Shown: piece by piece, positions 39,101-52,983 of the stretch | Numbering within the stretch: position 1 is the first letter of the stretch | Layout: each line of letters begins with the position of its first letter | Notes under the pieces: generated by a model | What the model was told of the DNA's origin: nothing | Databases searched by the model: none | What the model saw: the letters and a program-made list of their open reading frames with translations, nothing else | From: CAYTLW01 sp964438735 | Lineage (GTDB): Bacteria > Myxococcota_A > UBA9042 | Reading direction: 5' to 3' | Length of the DNA stretch: 64,000 nucleotides | Assembly: GCA_964438735.1 (NCBI GenBank) | Contig: CAYTLW010000025.1 | Coordinates: 12,317-76,316, forward strand | Translations under genes and position numbers: made by a program

Positions 39101-40562
39101 CCACGTTGCCGGTGACCGGGATGTACTCCGCAGAGTAGAAATTCAGGTAGGCGCGACCGATGCTGCTGTTGGGGCCGTTCTCCCAGGTGCGCCAGTTGTA
39201 GAGCCGGAAGCGGTACTCATCGACGGCCAGGCCGGCGATCTCGTAGGTGCCATCCGCCGCCAGATGGGCGTAGCGACTCGCGCCGGTGTTCTTGCCATAG
39301 GCGTAGATTCTCACACCGCTGGCGCTGTTGCCGTCGGCCATCGTGACCTTGCCTGAGATCTTCACCTCCTTTTCCAGCGGGAGGACGATGGTGGTGTCGT
39401 TCTCCCAGGTCAGGCCAGAGAAGACTTTGGGCGCATAGCCGGAGTTGGTCGGCGGGGTGGCGCGCACGCTGTGGGCGTTCTTGTTGGGCGACAGAGGCAG
39501 GATGGTGATGCCGTCGCTGCCCGTGTTGCTCACCTGGAGGTGGCCGCGATACACGCTGGTGAAAGTCAGCCCGTCGTTGGTCCACGGCGGACCATTTTCG
39601 GCGTTGAACCAACCGATCGTGGTGTCGATTCTGCAGTTGGGGATGGGCGCGTTGGTGGCGGCGTCGACGCACTTCCAGGTCACGTCGACCGTGGGGATGA
39701 CGAAGTTCTTCACCGTATTGGTCACCAGGTCGAATGTGGCCCAGTAGGCATCGAACCACCGGCGCTTGGACTCGCCGTTGCCCGGGATGCCCGCGTCGGT
39801 GTAGAGGCGCACCTGTCGGTTGGTCGCGGGATCGATGCTGAAGCTGAATGCTCCGGTGTTGTTATCGACGTAGCGCCAGCCCGATGAGCTGCCGCCGCCG
39901 CCCGTAACGTGCACCCGCGCGCCATAGACCACGCGGCCCTTGCTGTCCTTGATGGTGCCGCTGAAGGTCACCCACGTGAAGTCGTAGACCTTGTCGCCAT
40001 CGATCAGGTTGTTGTGCTGGTAGCGGTTCACGTAGCCGGACTTGATCAGCCGGATGCTATAGGTCCCGTTCTCGACGTTGAGCGCCTCGTACTTGCCGTT
40101 GGCGTCGGTGTAGACCGTCCGCGGCGTGGGGCCGCCGTAGATGTAGACCTGCATGTTATCAACCGGGCTGCCGTCGGCGTTGGTGATGGTGCCGGTCACT
40201 TTGAATAGGACGGCTGCCTTCACCAGCACGATGTCGCCTGTGGTCGCCCCGGAGATGACGCGATTGGGCAACGTGGCCGGGCTGAAGCCGCTGGCCGCAG
40301 GTGGCGTGGCGATGATGTTGTACGTGCCGTCGGCCACGGAGGCGAAGCTGTACGTGCCGTTGGCAGCGCTTGAAGTGGATGCCAGCGTGGCGCCACCTTG
40401 CTGCAGCTCGATCTGAACGTTGGCCACAGGCGCGTTGGTGCTGTCGGTCACCACGCCGGTCAGGGAGCCCGCGAACGCCGCACCGGGCAGCGCGAGCAAC
40501 ACGACGAGGGAGAACAAAGACGACAGATGTCGCCAGCGCATAGGTGTACGCAGGACGTGCAT
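33180..40562 (-). CDS. Giant mosaic surface protein (CarboxypepD_reg, TSP3, Cys-rich, C-lectin, HYR, beta-solenoid, Ser-Asp tract)
   Basis: A 2460-residue secreted protein; ATG 40562 has GGAG seven bases upstream (a TTG at 40568 is less likely), with a clear Sec signal ending PGAAFAG. Order of parts, approximate residues: carboxypeptidase-regulatory-like units 30-800; thrombospondin-type-3 calcium repeats 804-930; Cys-rich with a jelly-roll 940-1300; repeats of ~60 residues with CSDSG, GGGSC, DWxC, DTCGGD at ~1320-2000, with a C-type lectin inserted at ~1544-1667; an HYR domain 2008-2095; a bactofilin/hexapeptide-like solenoid ([16 protein letters not shown]) to 2344; a Ser-Asp-Gly tract; and seven C-terminal lysines. 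No enzyme motif is evident. It probably forms a long, calcium-stabilised adhesin. The long antisense frame on the plus strand is a shadow. Confidence 0.9.
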   Translation of the reverse strand: MHVLRTPMRWRHLSSLFSLVVLLALPGAAFAGSLTGVVTDSTNAPVANVQIELQQGGATLASTSSAANGTYSFASVADGTYNIIATPPAASGFSPATLPNRVISGATTGDIVLVKAAVLFKVTGTITNADGSPVDNMQVYIYGGPTPRTVYTDANGKYEALNVENGTYSIRLIKSGYVNRYQHNNLIDGDKVYDFTWVTFSGTIKDSKGRVVYGARVHVTGGGGSSSGWRYVDNNTGAFSFSIDPATNRQVRLYTDAGIPGNGESKRRWFDAYWATFDLVTNTVKNFVIPTVDVTWKCVDAATNAPIPNCRIDTTIGWFNAENGPPWTNDGLTFTSVYRGHLQVSNTGSDGITILPLSPNKNAHSVRATPPTNSGYAPKVFSGLTWENDTTIVLPLEKEVKISGKVTMADGNSASGVRIYAYGKNTGASRYAHLAADGTYEIAGLAVDEYRFRLYNWRTWENGPNSSIGRAYLNFYSAEYIPVTGNVVQNITVPFEQITASWVDGNGAPVNGDHRAYYSNYLIKPFSTNGLTFSGRSYFDCYTRQNGNSVTFHVIPHGSDTEQRQMQAWPANSEPYWYENRIWAANNNFVMTVQSSTVSGRVFESNGTPFTRVGGHTTMQVHFAQSGGAGTNSTYVDTIGNYGATKVRDGDYRIRLRAWPYWTDDPPGPKYTYAYNEAWSKAYDLKINGDLVRDFEYNSRHLKVSVQDQNGVPVPGADVLINWYTGDYFTDSKGMEWNRCRSYGRANLGSSGKTTFVMCRSYPDQNINIKVTPPTTSSFKSFTLLKQLREDLDVTIILVLESNGNDADSDGVANDDDNCIGIPNPNQEDFDNDGIGDACDPDDDNDGLDDDVDPNDFDDDSDDDGVKDGSDNCPSIANPQQENLDGDGQGDVCDPDDDNDGVPDGSDNCPVDANPDQKDTDGDGKGDACDVLACPFNGGTLDIGATACSDPLTVVTCNSEGQLVPTTCNDNNACTSGDGCEAGACKATSPVNCVSDGNPCTSASCDKLLGCQQNNVNDGTACNNNNLCDGPDSCTAGVCAPATTSADFRADYMSQIAAGGKNPNGPWSYGDSPTRGGQFRLHGAFGGFGGTAWQSEGYPVVFANNTAAVQHPWNTTTLNPGQVTMHPGPQGQNAVVRFTAPSTGNYTFAVNFTGISGYNNAPPTTTDVAVLVKGSQVWAGGVNVGGGGNTATYNGSHALSAGDIVEFTVGFGNGNYFYDSTSVAATVTGNSSLDCDDNNVCTTDSCNPASGCVHVNNTSACDDGNACTTVDVCGGGSCSGTTPVVCTALDECHTAGVCDANTGSCSNPNKADNTPCSGDFCKDTGGANGGGSCTAAANSCQAGVCTAAKTSGSDICGGDASNPSITTWSCNAAGNACVANAPVSESDSCADTGDASGGGSCAAINWTCANGLLSSTGSSGDDTCGGNDAKPIVKYWSCQGGNACVAAKTGKSDSCSDSGNDFGGGSCSATDWTCNKGKLTSTGNQGVDTCGGDAANPVIKTWSCQANNLCVPAKTGKSDSCSDSGSKLGGGSCAATDWTCSTPAPTPAGCKAFNFNGSNYLICQGSLTHPEAQSKCQSFGGKLAHIGSKAENTFVVDSAYGAFGCVSYTKTSYWIANLKSKTGSTWPAGGNIWAAGEPNGDGNNVHIMRYCNNIYGWNDVPTSYRWGYVCESTGPLGGGGGGALPGVLSHKYTKGADTCGGDADNPSVGYFTCSNNNACVAATTTLHDKCSDTGGEFGGGGCHAVDWDCSNGLLKPDKSTGSDTCGGDLDNPAVKYWSCAASDGKANDRCVANITARADSCSDSGDALGGGGCQATDWDCTKGKLTAIGSNGADTCGGDDDTPVVKYWGCHASDGGAADQCIPAKTVKQDVCSDSGDLFGGGGCKAIDWDCSNGQLASQGSAGQDVCGGDVDNPSVTFHSCNASDGSVNDQCISDVTKRSDSCVDTGTPSGGGTCKANNWACNNATLANVTSSGVDTCGDGSDFQKDYYVCSANDGGANDNCKAIPDVTPPKLTCPDKITMDCTRFTGTAVEVIAGFGDICDANVAVTNSYNGGGYDATANYPIGTTKVTFTATDDSGNVSTCVSTIEVQWTPWSFAVYAADKNGVSVKSKATVNGEVFSGHKLSVHNEATVNGYGFALGNLTIHKTGSVSAGAYADGKIKLHNPAAIYLGNTPAGIPAAPSFDNSGYLAQLNVAKAQKKGKIKTDGLDLAAAGGVVLVNGNADINKLGSITGPGILVATKHIHIKDGATVGDGVTLIAGDHIQIGAGVKVGTGLLAYGGKSIKVKELATIDTGAALLSNGKLDIHSNAAVKGLLFATGDIKLHSDSIVNGSVISLGDVDVQCGAVVNHDCDAIPAQLPPGLAGTPGPFVSPSDKSGSGSSGSDSSGSDSSGSDSDGDCSDSDSDSNSGSDSGDKSGSDSGSKSGSDSGSKSGSDSAKSDSDSGSKSDSKPAPKKKKKKK

Positions 40563-40634
40563 GAGCAAGCTCCAATGGACCCGGGAGATGTGACTGAAAC
40601 CGTCAAACTGGGATTCGACGCTGGGAGCGCCTTG

Positions 40635-40661
40635 CTATCAACAGATCGGCTGGCCTGTCAA
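40635..40661 (-). promoter_or_regulatory. Possible sigma-70-like promoter of the giant surface protein
   Basis: On the minus strand an exact TTGACA hexamer lies at 40661-40656 and a TGATAG hexamer 15 bases further on at 40640-40635. They are 73 bases before the start codon at 40562. The second hexamer is a poor -10 and the spacing is short, so this is only a candidate. The surrounding ~210-base interval (40563-40775) is AT-richer than its neighbours. Confidence 0.25.
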
Positions 40662-40775
40662 CACAAAGTTGCGGGAATTTCAGCAGAAACAGATATTCTG
40701 AGATGGAGACTCATTAGTCTGAATTCCAGCCTGTGCTCGAAGCTGGTCGATGTTGGAACTCCGGATTCCACGAAA

Positions 40776-41486
40776 TCATTGGGAGCCCGGCTTGGCGGTC
40801 AGTTCGAGCTGCTCGACACGCACCCCGCCGGCCGGCTCTTCGAACTGCATTTCGACCGTCCAGTTCGTCCGACCTTTTGCGTCAAATGGGGCGACCAGCG
40901 CGTCAGGCGCACCGATTGGATTGCCGCCGATTGTGATGACCCGACAGCCCGCGGGCAGGCCGAAGCGGGCGGCCAGGGCGGGCGGGAAGACGTCTTCGAG
41001 CTTCAGCTCCACGGGCGGCGGCTGATGGGCCGGCAATGTGGCCAGGTATTTCTTCGACAGGCCCAGCAGATAGCCGGCAGGAACTGGCGTGCCCGGCATG
41101 GAGAGCGCCCTGTCGAGGGCAGCTTCATCAACGGGTTCTTTCTGCGCTTCCGCGTCGGCTTCGCCCGCTTCTCCCTGGGCGCCTGGTGGCGGCGGCGCCG
41201 GCGGCGCCTCGGGTGGCGGCGGATCGCCAGGTGCGGCTCCGGTCGCTGGCGCCGCGGTACTCTCAGTGGCGCCACGGGCCGGGCGGGCTGTCGGGCTGGC
41301 GGCCTTGTCGGCGGCGGCGGCGGTCGGGCTGGCACCGGGGTCCGAGACCTCCGCCTGCGCGACGGTTGGGCCCGCCTCGTCCGTGCACGGGCAGAAGGCG
41401 AAATAGAGTCCCACGCCGGCGGCCAGGATGACGATGGCCGCCAGGCCGATCTTCAGACCGGCGCTCGAATTGCTTGTTGTAGCCAT
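40776..41486 (-). CDS. Membrane-anchored protein of unknown function with Pro/Ala-rich linker
   Basis: A 236-residue protein that begins with one membrane segment (IGLAAIVILAAGVGLYFAF, residues ~12-30) followed by CPC, suggesting it is anchored in the inner membrane with the rest outside. A Pro/Ala/Thr-rich linker covers ~40-115. The C-terminal ~120 residues (LLGLSKKYLATLPAH, LEDVFPPALAARFGLPAGC, WTVEMQFEEPAGGVRVEQLEL) form a compact module that I do not recognise. ATG at 41486 is preceded by GGGAGG with six bases. It lies about 110 bases after the dehydratase-like gene and may be the last gene of that transcript. Confidence 0.75.
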   Translation of the reverse strand: MATTSNSSAGLKIGLAAIVILAAGVGLYFAFCPCTDEAGPTVAQAEVSDPGASPTAAAADKAASPTARPARGATESTAAPATGAAPGDPPPPEAPPAPPPPGAQGEAGEADAEAQKEPVDEAALDRALSMPGTPVPAGYLLGLSKKYLATLPAHQPPPVELKLEDVFPPALAARFGLPAGCRVITIGGNPIGAPDALVAPFDAKGRTNWTVEMQFEEPAGGVRVEQLELTAKPGSQ

Positions 41487-41598
41487 CTGCTGCCTCCCGC
41501 TGGCGAGGTGGCGCGGTCAAAGACCCGCGCAACGCGCAAGGGAACGCGGCCGTTGGCGACCTGTCAACTCGAGAAATGGAGGTCTCGGAACCTGCTGG

Positions 41599-47008
<5,410 letters not shown>

Positions 47009-47237
47009 GGCGCCTCCAGGCCGGTCCGCACGCGAGTGGGCGCACGCTGGGTATTGGAATGGGTCATTGAGTAGACGAGCTGTCTGGTCAAGTTAAGATC
47101 TTTTTTGAGTTCTCCTGTTATTTGTGATGGTTGTGACCTTATTTGGGACAAATTGGTCCGGGCGCGGTTTGGCAGACGAGTCAAAAACGGGGGGTGGAGC
47201 GCTGCATTTTTCGAGAGGCGAGACGCGCTCCTATCAA

Positions 47238-47401
47238 CGAAAAGTCCACCAGTGGACTTTGGGTTCAGGGGGATTGCAGGGAATCCCCCTCGGACGGAAA
47301 AGGCGTGGCTTTTCCGACCTCACCCCAACCTCCGGCCGCGTGGCGGCCGCGGGCGCGTCAGACGTGACGCGCCCGAAAAGTCCACAGGGGGACTTTTCGG
47401 T
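47238..47401. repeat. Array of six consecutive perfect hairpins
   Basis: Six inverted repeats with perfect arms stand head to tail: 47241-47249/47252-47260 (9 bp, loop 2); 47267-47275/47282-47290 (9 bp, loop 6); 47295-47302/47309-47316 (8 bp, loop 6); 47333-47339/47343-47349 (7 bp, loop 3); 47350-47360/47365-47375 (11 bp, loop 4); 47373-47383/47390-47400 (11 bp, loop 6). The first and last share a direct repeat CGAAAAGTCCAC (47238-47249 and 47374-47385). Loops two and six both contain CAGGG. The last two overlap by three bases. It lies between the stop of the four-Cys-repeat gene (47451) and the activase start (47008), both on the minus strand. No stem is followed by a T run, so they are not simple intrinsic terminators. 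Confidence 0.9.
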
Positions 47402-47450
47402 GTCACGGTTTTGCAGTCGATTTCTGGAAGTTTACTTTGGAATCAGCGTG

Positions 47451-49379
47451 TTAGTTTGTGTCTTCGCCGCGAATGACGCAGTGCTCATCCTTGTACGCAC
47501 AGCGCCCCTGCACACGACACGCGCTGGAGCGGGTGCATTCCTCGGCGCTGCCGTGCACGCAGACTCCCTGGCGGGCGGTGCAGCGACCGTCGAGCGCGCA
47601 GATCCTGGACGCGCGGCAGGCGGCGTTGTCTTTGGCTATACAGCCGTTGACTTGCCAGGTGCACTGGCCCTTGAACAGACAGTCGAAACGCTTGCGGCAC
47701 AGGTCTGGATAGCAGAGGCCGGCATGCCAGATGCACTCGCCGTGGCTGCGACATCGGCTCGATTGGGCGCAGTCGGCTTGGTCGGCCGCGGTGCAGTAGC
47801 CTCCCTTGAGGGTGCAGGCGCCCGACTCCTTGCAGGCGGGGCCGCGCCGGCAGTCGGCGGATGAGCCCTGCCGGCAGTGACCCTGGTGGGCCTTGCACGC
47901 GCCGCGCAGGCGACAGCCCTCGGAGGCTTTGCAGTGGGCGTCTTGTCGGGCGACGCAGCGACCGGCGTCGGCTGCGCAGAGACCACGTTTGCCGCAGCCG
48001 GGCGTACGTCTACAGTCCTCGTCGCGTCGGGTCACGCAGCGGCCATTCAGCGCCACGCAACGGCCCAGGGAAGCGCACTGGCTGCCGGTTCGGCAGTCGG
48101 CGTCGGCGCGCGCATGGCAGCCCTGTGGGCCGTAGTGGCAGAGACCGAAGACCGTGCACCAACGCGATCGGTCGCACTCCTCGTCGCTGCCCTGGACACA
48201 GCGACCTCCCTTGAAGGTGCAGGCGCCATCGAGTCGGCAGGAGGCGGACTGGCGACAGTCTCGCGCCCCGCCGATGGTGCAGGCGCCCAACTGCCGGCTG
48301 CAGTGGCCCCAGTCGCGGCAGATTCTTGCCTGCAGGCAGTCGGCGTCGGTGGCCGCGTGACACCCCTCGATCAAAGGAGAGCAGTCGCCGAAATGCGCAC
48401 AACCGGCGCTGCTGGGGCAGTGTCGGGCAGGGCCAGCAGCGGGCGGCGCCAGCCAGTCCAGGTCCATGACGGTCGAGGTCGCCTGCTGATAGGCGTGCAC
48501 GGTCATCCAGTCGATGGGCCTGCGCGCCGCAGTGGGCGACATGTCGGAACCGGCGAATGTGAAGGCCAGGCCGCAAGTTCCGCCGTAGTGCGGCGGCTGG
48601 CCCCGGGTGATGGCGACGATACCCTCTACGAATGGCGTCACGCTCAGGTATTGCCACTGTCGGCTGCGCCACGATGTGCGCAAGCGGGTCGCGATCCAGG
48701 GGGCCAGGCCGTCCTCTTGCCAATCCGCGGTGGTCTCGACGGCGAGCGCGACCAGCAACGGCAGCGATCGAGGCATGAAGCTGGCGGCCAAAGCGATGGT
48801 GAGGTGCCCCGTCGGCACATTGCGACTGCGTTCATACGACGTCGTGCTCAGAGACGAGCAGATGGACTGGCCCCGATGCCAGGGCGGGTCGTAGTCGTCC
48901 TTGAACAGGTGGCAGACCCCGTCTTCCGAATTGACGCCGTAGTGGGTCCTGACCGACTCCACCGAATACGTGCGATCTGCGAGACGAAAGCCCAGGTCGA
49001 CGGTCCCCCCGAGCTGCAGACGGTCGCCGGCGACGCGAGCCAGCCCGAACTCAGCGGAGGTCGCCAGCGCGATACCGTCCTCATCCCGCGTGGAGATCCC
49101 GGCTCTGGCACCCAGCGCCAGGCGATCGCCGATGCCGTAGCGAGCGGCCAGCAAGACATCTGGCCGGTCGTAGGGACCCGGTAGACGATCCAGCGACGGG
49201 TCGACCCCAATAGCCACGCCCCCGCCAAGCGACCACGCCGCATCTCCCGGCCCCGCGGCGTCGAAAGCGTGGGGCGGGCGGTTCGGATCGATGGACTGTG
49301 CCAGGGTGACGGACGGACCGAAGAAGGTGGCGACCAGACAGGCCGCCGCGAGACGACACAGGCCGGGTGGGAGAGTCAT
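47451..49379 (-). CDS. Outer-membrane-barrel-like protein with twelve 27-residue four-Cys repeats
   Basis: A 642-residue exported protein. ATG at 49379 follows GAGG with six bases; the signal ends near TLAQS (~29). Residues ~30-310 alternate hydrophobic and polar (RYGIGDRLALGARAGIST, GGTVDLGFRLADRTYS), consistent with a beta-barrel like OprF or autotransporters. From residue ~320 to the end are twelve units of the form C-x5-C-x5-C-x6-C-x7 (typical unit CRQSASCRLDGACTFKGGRC). Eleven are exactly 27 residues; the ninth is 24. Four cysteines per unit give 48, most likely in disulfides. I recall comparable repeats in hypothetical proteins of myxobacteria, but cannot confirm this. The function is unknown; a ligand-binding or capping ectodomain is possible. 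Confidence 0.85.
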   Translation of the reverse strand: MTLPPGLCRLAAACLVATFFGPSVTLAQSIDPNRPPHAFDAAGPGDAAWSLGGGVAIGVDPSLDRLPGPYDRPDVLLAARYGIGDRLALGARAGISTRDEDGIALATSAEFGLARVAGDRLQLGGTVDLGFRLADRTYSVESVRTHYGVNSEDGVCHLFKDDYDPPWHRGQSICSSLSTTSYERSRNVPTGHLTIALAASFMPRSLPLLVALAVETTADWQEDGLAPWIATRLRTSWRSRQWQYLSVTPFVEGIVAITRGQPPHYGGTCGLAFTFAGSDMSPTAARRPIDWMTVHAYQQATSTVMDLDWLAPPAAGPARHCPSSAGCAHFGDCSPLIEGCHAATDADCLQARICRDWGHCSRQLGACTIGGARDCRQSASCRLDGACTFKGGRCVQGSDEECDRSRWCTVFGLCHYGPQGCHARADADCRTGSQCASLGRCVALNGRCVTRRDEDCRRTPGCGKRGLCAADAGRCVARQDAHCKASEGCRLRGACKAHQGHCRQGSSADCRRGPACKESGACTLKGGYCTAADQADCAQSSRCRSHGECIWHAGLCYPDLCRKRFDCLFKGQCTWQVNGCIAKDNAACRASRICALDGRCTARQGVCVHGSAEECTRSSACRVQGRCAYKDEHCVIRGEDTN

Positions 49380-49471
49380 CGGGGCCTCGCGGGCAGTCCC
49401 TCAGATTACCACGCGCGCGGTTGCAGTTGCCATCAACTTCTCGACCAGGGCGGGGCTGCAACTTGGGCTCT

Positions 49472-50230
49472 TCAAGGAGAGTCTGGGCGGTTGGGGGACC
49501 CCGCCTTCAGGCGGGGGGCCAATGTGGACGCGCCCACCTCATGGCAGTCCGCCGGCTGCTCTGTCGCCTCCGCACCCGGCCAGCGCTGCACCACCCCAAC
49601 CACACCCAGCACAATCAACAACGCCCCAACCACCCGCCGGCTATGCCGCAACGGCCCCTGCCCGACCCGCCTGGCCAGCCAGCCCGTCGCCGCCAGCGCC
49701 GGCACCGTGCCCAGCCAGAAGCCCATCATGGTCGCCACCGAGCCGCCCAGGCTGCCGGTCGCCGCTGCCGCCAGCACGAACGCGTACAGCAACCCGCAAG
49801 GCAACAGCGTCGAGCTCATGCCCAGCAACCAGGGACCGGTCACGCCACCACTGCCGCCGGCCACGGCGAGCAACTTGCCGGACAGGCGCGCCCAGCCCTT
49901 GCCCAGGGGACCCGGCGCGCCGGCTGGCAGGAGCAGCCACGCGACGCCGATGGCCACCAGGGCGCCGCCCATGGCGACGGCGAGACCACGCTGCAGGTCG
50001 ACCATGGCGGCCAGCTCACGTAGCCCTTCGCCCGCCAGTCCGGCGGCGGCGGCCAGGGCAAGGTAGGTCGCCAGGCGGCCGCCGTGATAGGCCATTTGGC
50101 GGGGGAGGGCGCGGCCGCGGCGGAGGCCATGCCAGCTGGCGAAGGGGCCGCACATGCCCACACAATGGGCCGAACCGGCCAGACCGCCGACCAGGGCGGC
50201 GGCGAATGCAGCGCCAGCCTCGACCATCAT
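49472..50230 (-). CDS. Sulfite-exporter TauE/SafE (UreH-like) family membrane protein
   Basis: A 252-residue polytopic membrane protein with six or seven hydrophobic segments. The family signature GLAGSAHCVGMCGPF stands at residues ~16-30, and STLLPCGLLYAFVLAAA is the second conserved half. Members of this group sit at the end of many cco clusters and are thought to aid copper or heme-related transport, though direct evidence is limited; the C-terminal CHEVGAS tail has no obvious role. The start ATGATGG at 50230 overlaps the preceding stop as ATGA. It is the last gene of the cco transcript; the next gene ends 92 bases away. Confidence 0.85.
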   Translation of the reverse strand: MMVEAGAAFAAALVGGLAGSAHCVGMCGPFASWHGLRRGRALPRQMAYHGGRLATYLALAAAAGLAGEGLRELAAMVDLQRGLAVAMGGALVAIGVAWLLLPAGAPGPLGKGWARLSGKLLAVAGGSGGVTGPWLLGMSSTLLPCGLLYAFVLAAAATGSLGGSVATMMGFWLGTVPALAATGWLARRVGQGPLRHSRRVVGALLIVLGVVGVVQRWPGAEATEQPADCHEVGASTLAPRLKAGSPNRPDSP

Positions 50231-50772
50231 GGTCCGCGCTCCGGTTCGGGTACGTCGATTCGGCGCTCGACCAGGCGACGGGTCTGTCCGAGCAACTCCG
50301 CGCGCAAGAGCCAGAGCCCCGGCCGAAGCGTGGCGGTCGGCAGACGCCACGACAGGCGCCCGTCGCCGACGGTTGGTGTCGCCACCGGCCAGGCCCGGTC
50401 GAGCCTGGCGTCGTTGAGCCGTCGAAGCTGCACCAGGCCGCCCGGCGGGCGCTCTGCGGGGCCGGGATCGGTCATGGATAGCACCACCACGGCGCCATGT
50501 TGCCAGCCCCCGGGCGCCGGCTCGATGGACGCCTGCAGGTCAAACCGCTGGCCAGCCTGCAGGGCGCCGAGCTCGGCATCCCAGGCCTCGCCATGGTTGT
50601 AGTAGTCGGCTCGGACCACGTCCGTGTCGGCCGAAAAGGCCACGACGAGCGCTCCAGCGTGCACCGCAACCGGCAGCCCCAGCAGCCCCCCCACCAGGTA
50701 GAGCGCAAGACGCCTGCCGCTGCGCTGGGCTGCGGGCTCGGCGTGTTCGTCAGGATGGGCAGGCGCGCTCAC
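50227..50772 (-). CDS. fixH: FixH/CcoH-like cytochrome oxidase assembly protein
   Basis: A 181-residue protein with one N-terminal membrane segment (LALYLVGGLLGLPVAVHAGALVV, near residues 27-49) followed by a periplasmic beta-rich domain (VRADYYNHGEAWDAELGA, then LPTATLRPGLWLLRAELLG). FixH-type proteins help assemble or stabilise the cbb3 oxidase. The GTG at 50772 overlaps the CcoG stop as GTGA, and its stop overlaps the next gene. Short identity and position, rather than strong motif, give the name, so the call is moderate. The N-terminal Ala/Pro-rich segment is longer than usual. Confidence 0.75.
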   Translation of the reverse strand: MSAPAHPDEHAEPAAQRSGRRLALYLVGGLLGLPVAVHAGALVVAFSADTDVVRADYYNHGEAWDAELGALQAGQRFDLQASIEPAPGGWQHGAVVVLSMTDPGPAERPPGGLVQLRRLNDARLDRAWPVATPTVGDGRLSWRLPTATLRPGLWLLRAELLGQTRRLVERRIDVPEPERGP

Positions 50773-52205
50773 GAGGGGGCCGCCTTGCGTCGCGGCGTGA
50801 TGGCCTGGGTCACCTTGGCGTGGGGGCCGATCAGGGTGATCCGGGCGCGGTGAAGCTCGTCGCCATTCATCTCCAGGATCAACATCAGCTGCTCGGTACC
50901 GTCGAACTCGGTCAGCGGGCGGCGGATGAAGATCTCCATGGTCGCGCTCGACCCGGCCGGCACCGGCCACGGGTTGAGCGGTACCAGCAGGTCGTGGTCG
51001 CCTTCGGTGCGCACCGAGATCGCCACCGGCTGGTCGGACTTGTTGATCAGGCGCGCCCGGAAGTGATTGCTCAGCCAGCCGTCGGCCACCGAGATGCTCT
51101 GGCCCTGCGCCCGCAGCACCTGCACCTCGACCGTCTTGCGGCCGGCCAGCGCGAGCAGGAATGCGCTGCCGGCCACCAGCAGGATGGCGCCGTAGGCCAG
51201 TGTTCGAAAGCGCAGCCAGCGTCGTTTTTCGCCGCCGAGGTCGGCCAGCGAGCTGTAGCGAACCAGGCCCTTTTCACGTCCGGTCTTGTGCATCACCGCG
51301 TCGCAGGCGTCGATGCAGGCGGTGCAGCTGACGCACTCCATCTGCAGGCCATCGCGGATGTCGATGCCGGTCGGACAGACGTGCACGCAGCGGCCGCAGT
51401 CGACGCAATCGCCCCAGCCGGCATCGGGCTCCTTGCGCCGGGCCGCGCCGAGGCCGCGCTTTTCGCCGCGACCGGGATCGTAGGCCACGATGGTGCTCTG
51501 CCGATCGATGAGCACCGACTGCCAGCGACCGTAAGGGCAGGCGATGGTGCAGAGCTGCTCACGAAACCTGGCGAAGTTGAGATAGAAGAGCACGTTCAAG
51601 CCCAGCATGAAGGCGAACCACGCGGGGTTGTCGGCCGGCGGGGTCAGGGTCATCTCGACCACGTGTTCGGTGCTGGCGAAGTAGCAGAGCGTGGTATTGG
51701 CTACGTGGCTGGAGACCAGGATAAAGAGCCCATGTTTGGCGATTTTCCGGCGGATCTTGTCGGCCGTCCACGGCCCCGCATCGCGCTTTCGTCGCGCGCT
51801 GGCGCTGCCCTCGAGCCAGAATTCGATGCGCCGGAAGACCCCCTCGAGAAAGACCGTCTGCGGGCATGCCCAGCCGCACCACAGGCGACCCCAGAGCGCC
51901 GTCGTCAGGAAGATTACGATGATGGTGCAGAAGAGCAGCAGCCAGAGCAGGTGCGTATCCTGCGGCCAGAAGACCAGGCCGAAGAAGGCGAATTTACGCC
52001 GCGGCAGGTCCAGCAACACCGCCTGGTGGCCGGCCACCTGCAGCCACGGCAGGACGAAGAAGAGGGCGATCAGGAACGCGTTGACGACCCGCCGCCGACT
52101 CCACCAGCGGCCGTCGAAGGGGGCCGCGTAGACCCATCGCCGCGCTCCCTTGTCGCCGATGGTGGCCAGGCGATCCTTGTCTCCTGCTTCGATGATGGTC
52201 GTCAT
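50769..52205 (-). CDS. ccoG: CcoG/FixG-type ferredoxin-like cbb3 oxidase accessory protein
   Basis: A 478-residue membrane-bound 4Fe-4S protein. It has several membrane segments in the first half (VVNAFLIALFFVLPWLQVAG, FGLVFWPQDTHLLWLLLFC) and the RLWCGWACPQTVFLEG and CTIACPYGRWQS motifs. Two clusters are marked by CVDCGRCVHVCPTGIDIRDG and CVSCTACIDACD. The C-terminal ~130 residues form the periplasmic IG-like domain after a last membrane helix. CcoG is thought to reduce copper needed for the CuB site. Stop and start overlap with neighbours as GTGA, consistent with a single transcript. Confidence 0.97.
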   Translation of the reverse strand: MTTIIEAGDKDRLATIGDKGARRWVYAAPFDGRWWSRRRVVNAFLIALFFVLPWLQVAGHQAVLLDLPRRKFAFFGLVFWPQDTHLLWLLLFCTIIVIFLTTALWGRLWCGWACPQTVFLEGVFRRIEFWLEGSASARRKRDAGPWTADKIRRKIAKHGLFILVSSHVANTTLCYFASTEHVVEMTLTPPADNPAWFAFMLGLNVLFYLNFARFREQLCTIACPYGRWQSVLIDRQSTIVAYDPGRGEKRGLGAARRKEPDAGWGDCVDCGRCVHVCPTGIDIRDGLQMECVSCTACIDACDAVMHKTGREKGLVRYSSLADLGGEKRRWLRFRTLAYGAILLVAGSAFLLALAGRKTVEVQVLRAQGQSISVADGWLSNHFRARLINKSDQPVAISVRTEGDHDLLVPLNPWPVPAGSSATMEIFIRRPLTEFDGTEQLMLILEMNGDELHRARITLIGPHAKVTQAITPRRKAAPS

Positions 52206-52225
52206 GTTGCGGTTCTGCCAGACGG

Positions 52226-52801
52226 CTACGGCTTCGCCGGTACGCCATCCGCGTCCACCACGACACCCTGGGGCGCCTTGGGGTTGTCCACCTTCTTGCC
52301 CCGCAGGCTGCGGACCAGACAGGCGAGATCTCGAATCTGGTCTTCCTTGAGCACTTTGACCCAGGCGATCATGCCCTTGGCCGGCACGCCTTCGGTGATG
52401 ATCCTGGCGATATCGGCCGGCCGACCGCCGTGCAGGTAGTGGTCGTCGGTGAAGGCCGGACCGACCAGGCCGCCGCCATCTTTGCGATGACAGGCGGCGC
52501 AGCTGGTGGTGAAGTCCTTGGCCGCGCCCTCCTTCCAGGCGTCGGTGGCGCAGTGGGAGAGCAGCTCAGCGTTGTCCCACTCGATGGTGTTCAGGCCGTA
52601 CTTCTCGTCCGCCTCGGCCATCTCGGCCTGGTACTCGGCCACGATCGTCCGGCCTTCGGTGAAGTGGATCACCGGCGCGTAGACCACGCCGAAGATGATG
52701 GTCACGTAGAACAGCCACAACCACCAGCGCGGCAGCGGGTTGTCGTACTCCTGGATGCCGTCGAAACGGTGATCACGGACCTCGTCGGTGACCCTGCTCA
52801 T
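52226..52801 (-). CDS. ccoP: One-heme CcoP-like cytochrome c subunit
   Basis: A 191-residue subunit of the cbb3 oxidase, well below the usual ~300. The N-terminal DGIQEYDNPLPRWWLWLFYVTIIFGVVY is the CcoP anchor. Only one CXXCH motif, CAACH at about residue 102, is present, with a candidate Met ligand in GMIAWV; typical CcoP carries two cytochrome c domains. A Cys at ~85 (HCATDAW) is not in a heme motif. GGAG with seven bases precedes ATG 52801. The start is inside the 3' end of ccoQ by 29 bases. Electron entry may use only this heme before CcoO. Confidence 0.93.
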   Translation of the reverse strand: MSRVTDEVRDHRFDGIQEYDNPLPRWWLWLFYVTIIFGVVYAPVIHFTEGRTIVAEYQAEMAEADEKYGLNTIEWDNAELLSHCATDAWKEGAAKDFTTSCAACHRKDGGGLVGPAFTDDHYLHGGRPADIARIITEGVPAKGMIAWVKVLKEDQIRDLACLVRSLRGKKVDNPKAPQGVVVDADGVPAKP

Positions 52802-52973
52802 CGCTGTTCTCCTCGCCCTCGCCCAAGGGCAGGCGGTTCATGCGCTCAAAATGCGCCCCGTGAGAGCGCCGGCTGACCCACACCAGCACGCCGACAAACG
52901 CGGCGAAGAAGACTACCAGCGCGATGATCGGGCCGGCGGTCAGGTCGGTCTGGCTCAGCAGCTCTCGAAACAC
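52773..52973 (-). CDS. ccoQ: CcoQ-like small membrane subunit of cbb3 oxidase
   Basis: A 66-residue protein with one membrane helix (GPIIALVVFFAAFVGVLVWVS) and a charged C-terminus (EGEENSDEQGHRRGP). GTG at 52973 follows GAGGAG with five bases. It has the position (between ccoNO and ccoP) and size of CcoQ/FixQ. Its 3' end overlaps ccoP. CcoQ stabilises the assembled complex in studied species. Confidence 0.8.
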   Translation of the reverse strand: MFRELLSQTDLTAGPIIALVVFFAAFVGVLVWVSRRSHGAHFERMNRLPLGEGEENSDEQGHRRGP

Positions 52974-52983
52974 GATCGCTCCT

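Noticed and set aside
41487..41598. Terminator between the dehydratase-like gene and the anchored protein
   Set aside because: GC-rich pairing is weak and no T run follows; no clear structure.
47238..47401. CRISPR array or ordinary intrinsic terminator
   Set aside because: Stems differ in sequence and no spacer-repeat regularity exists; no T tract follows any stem.
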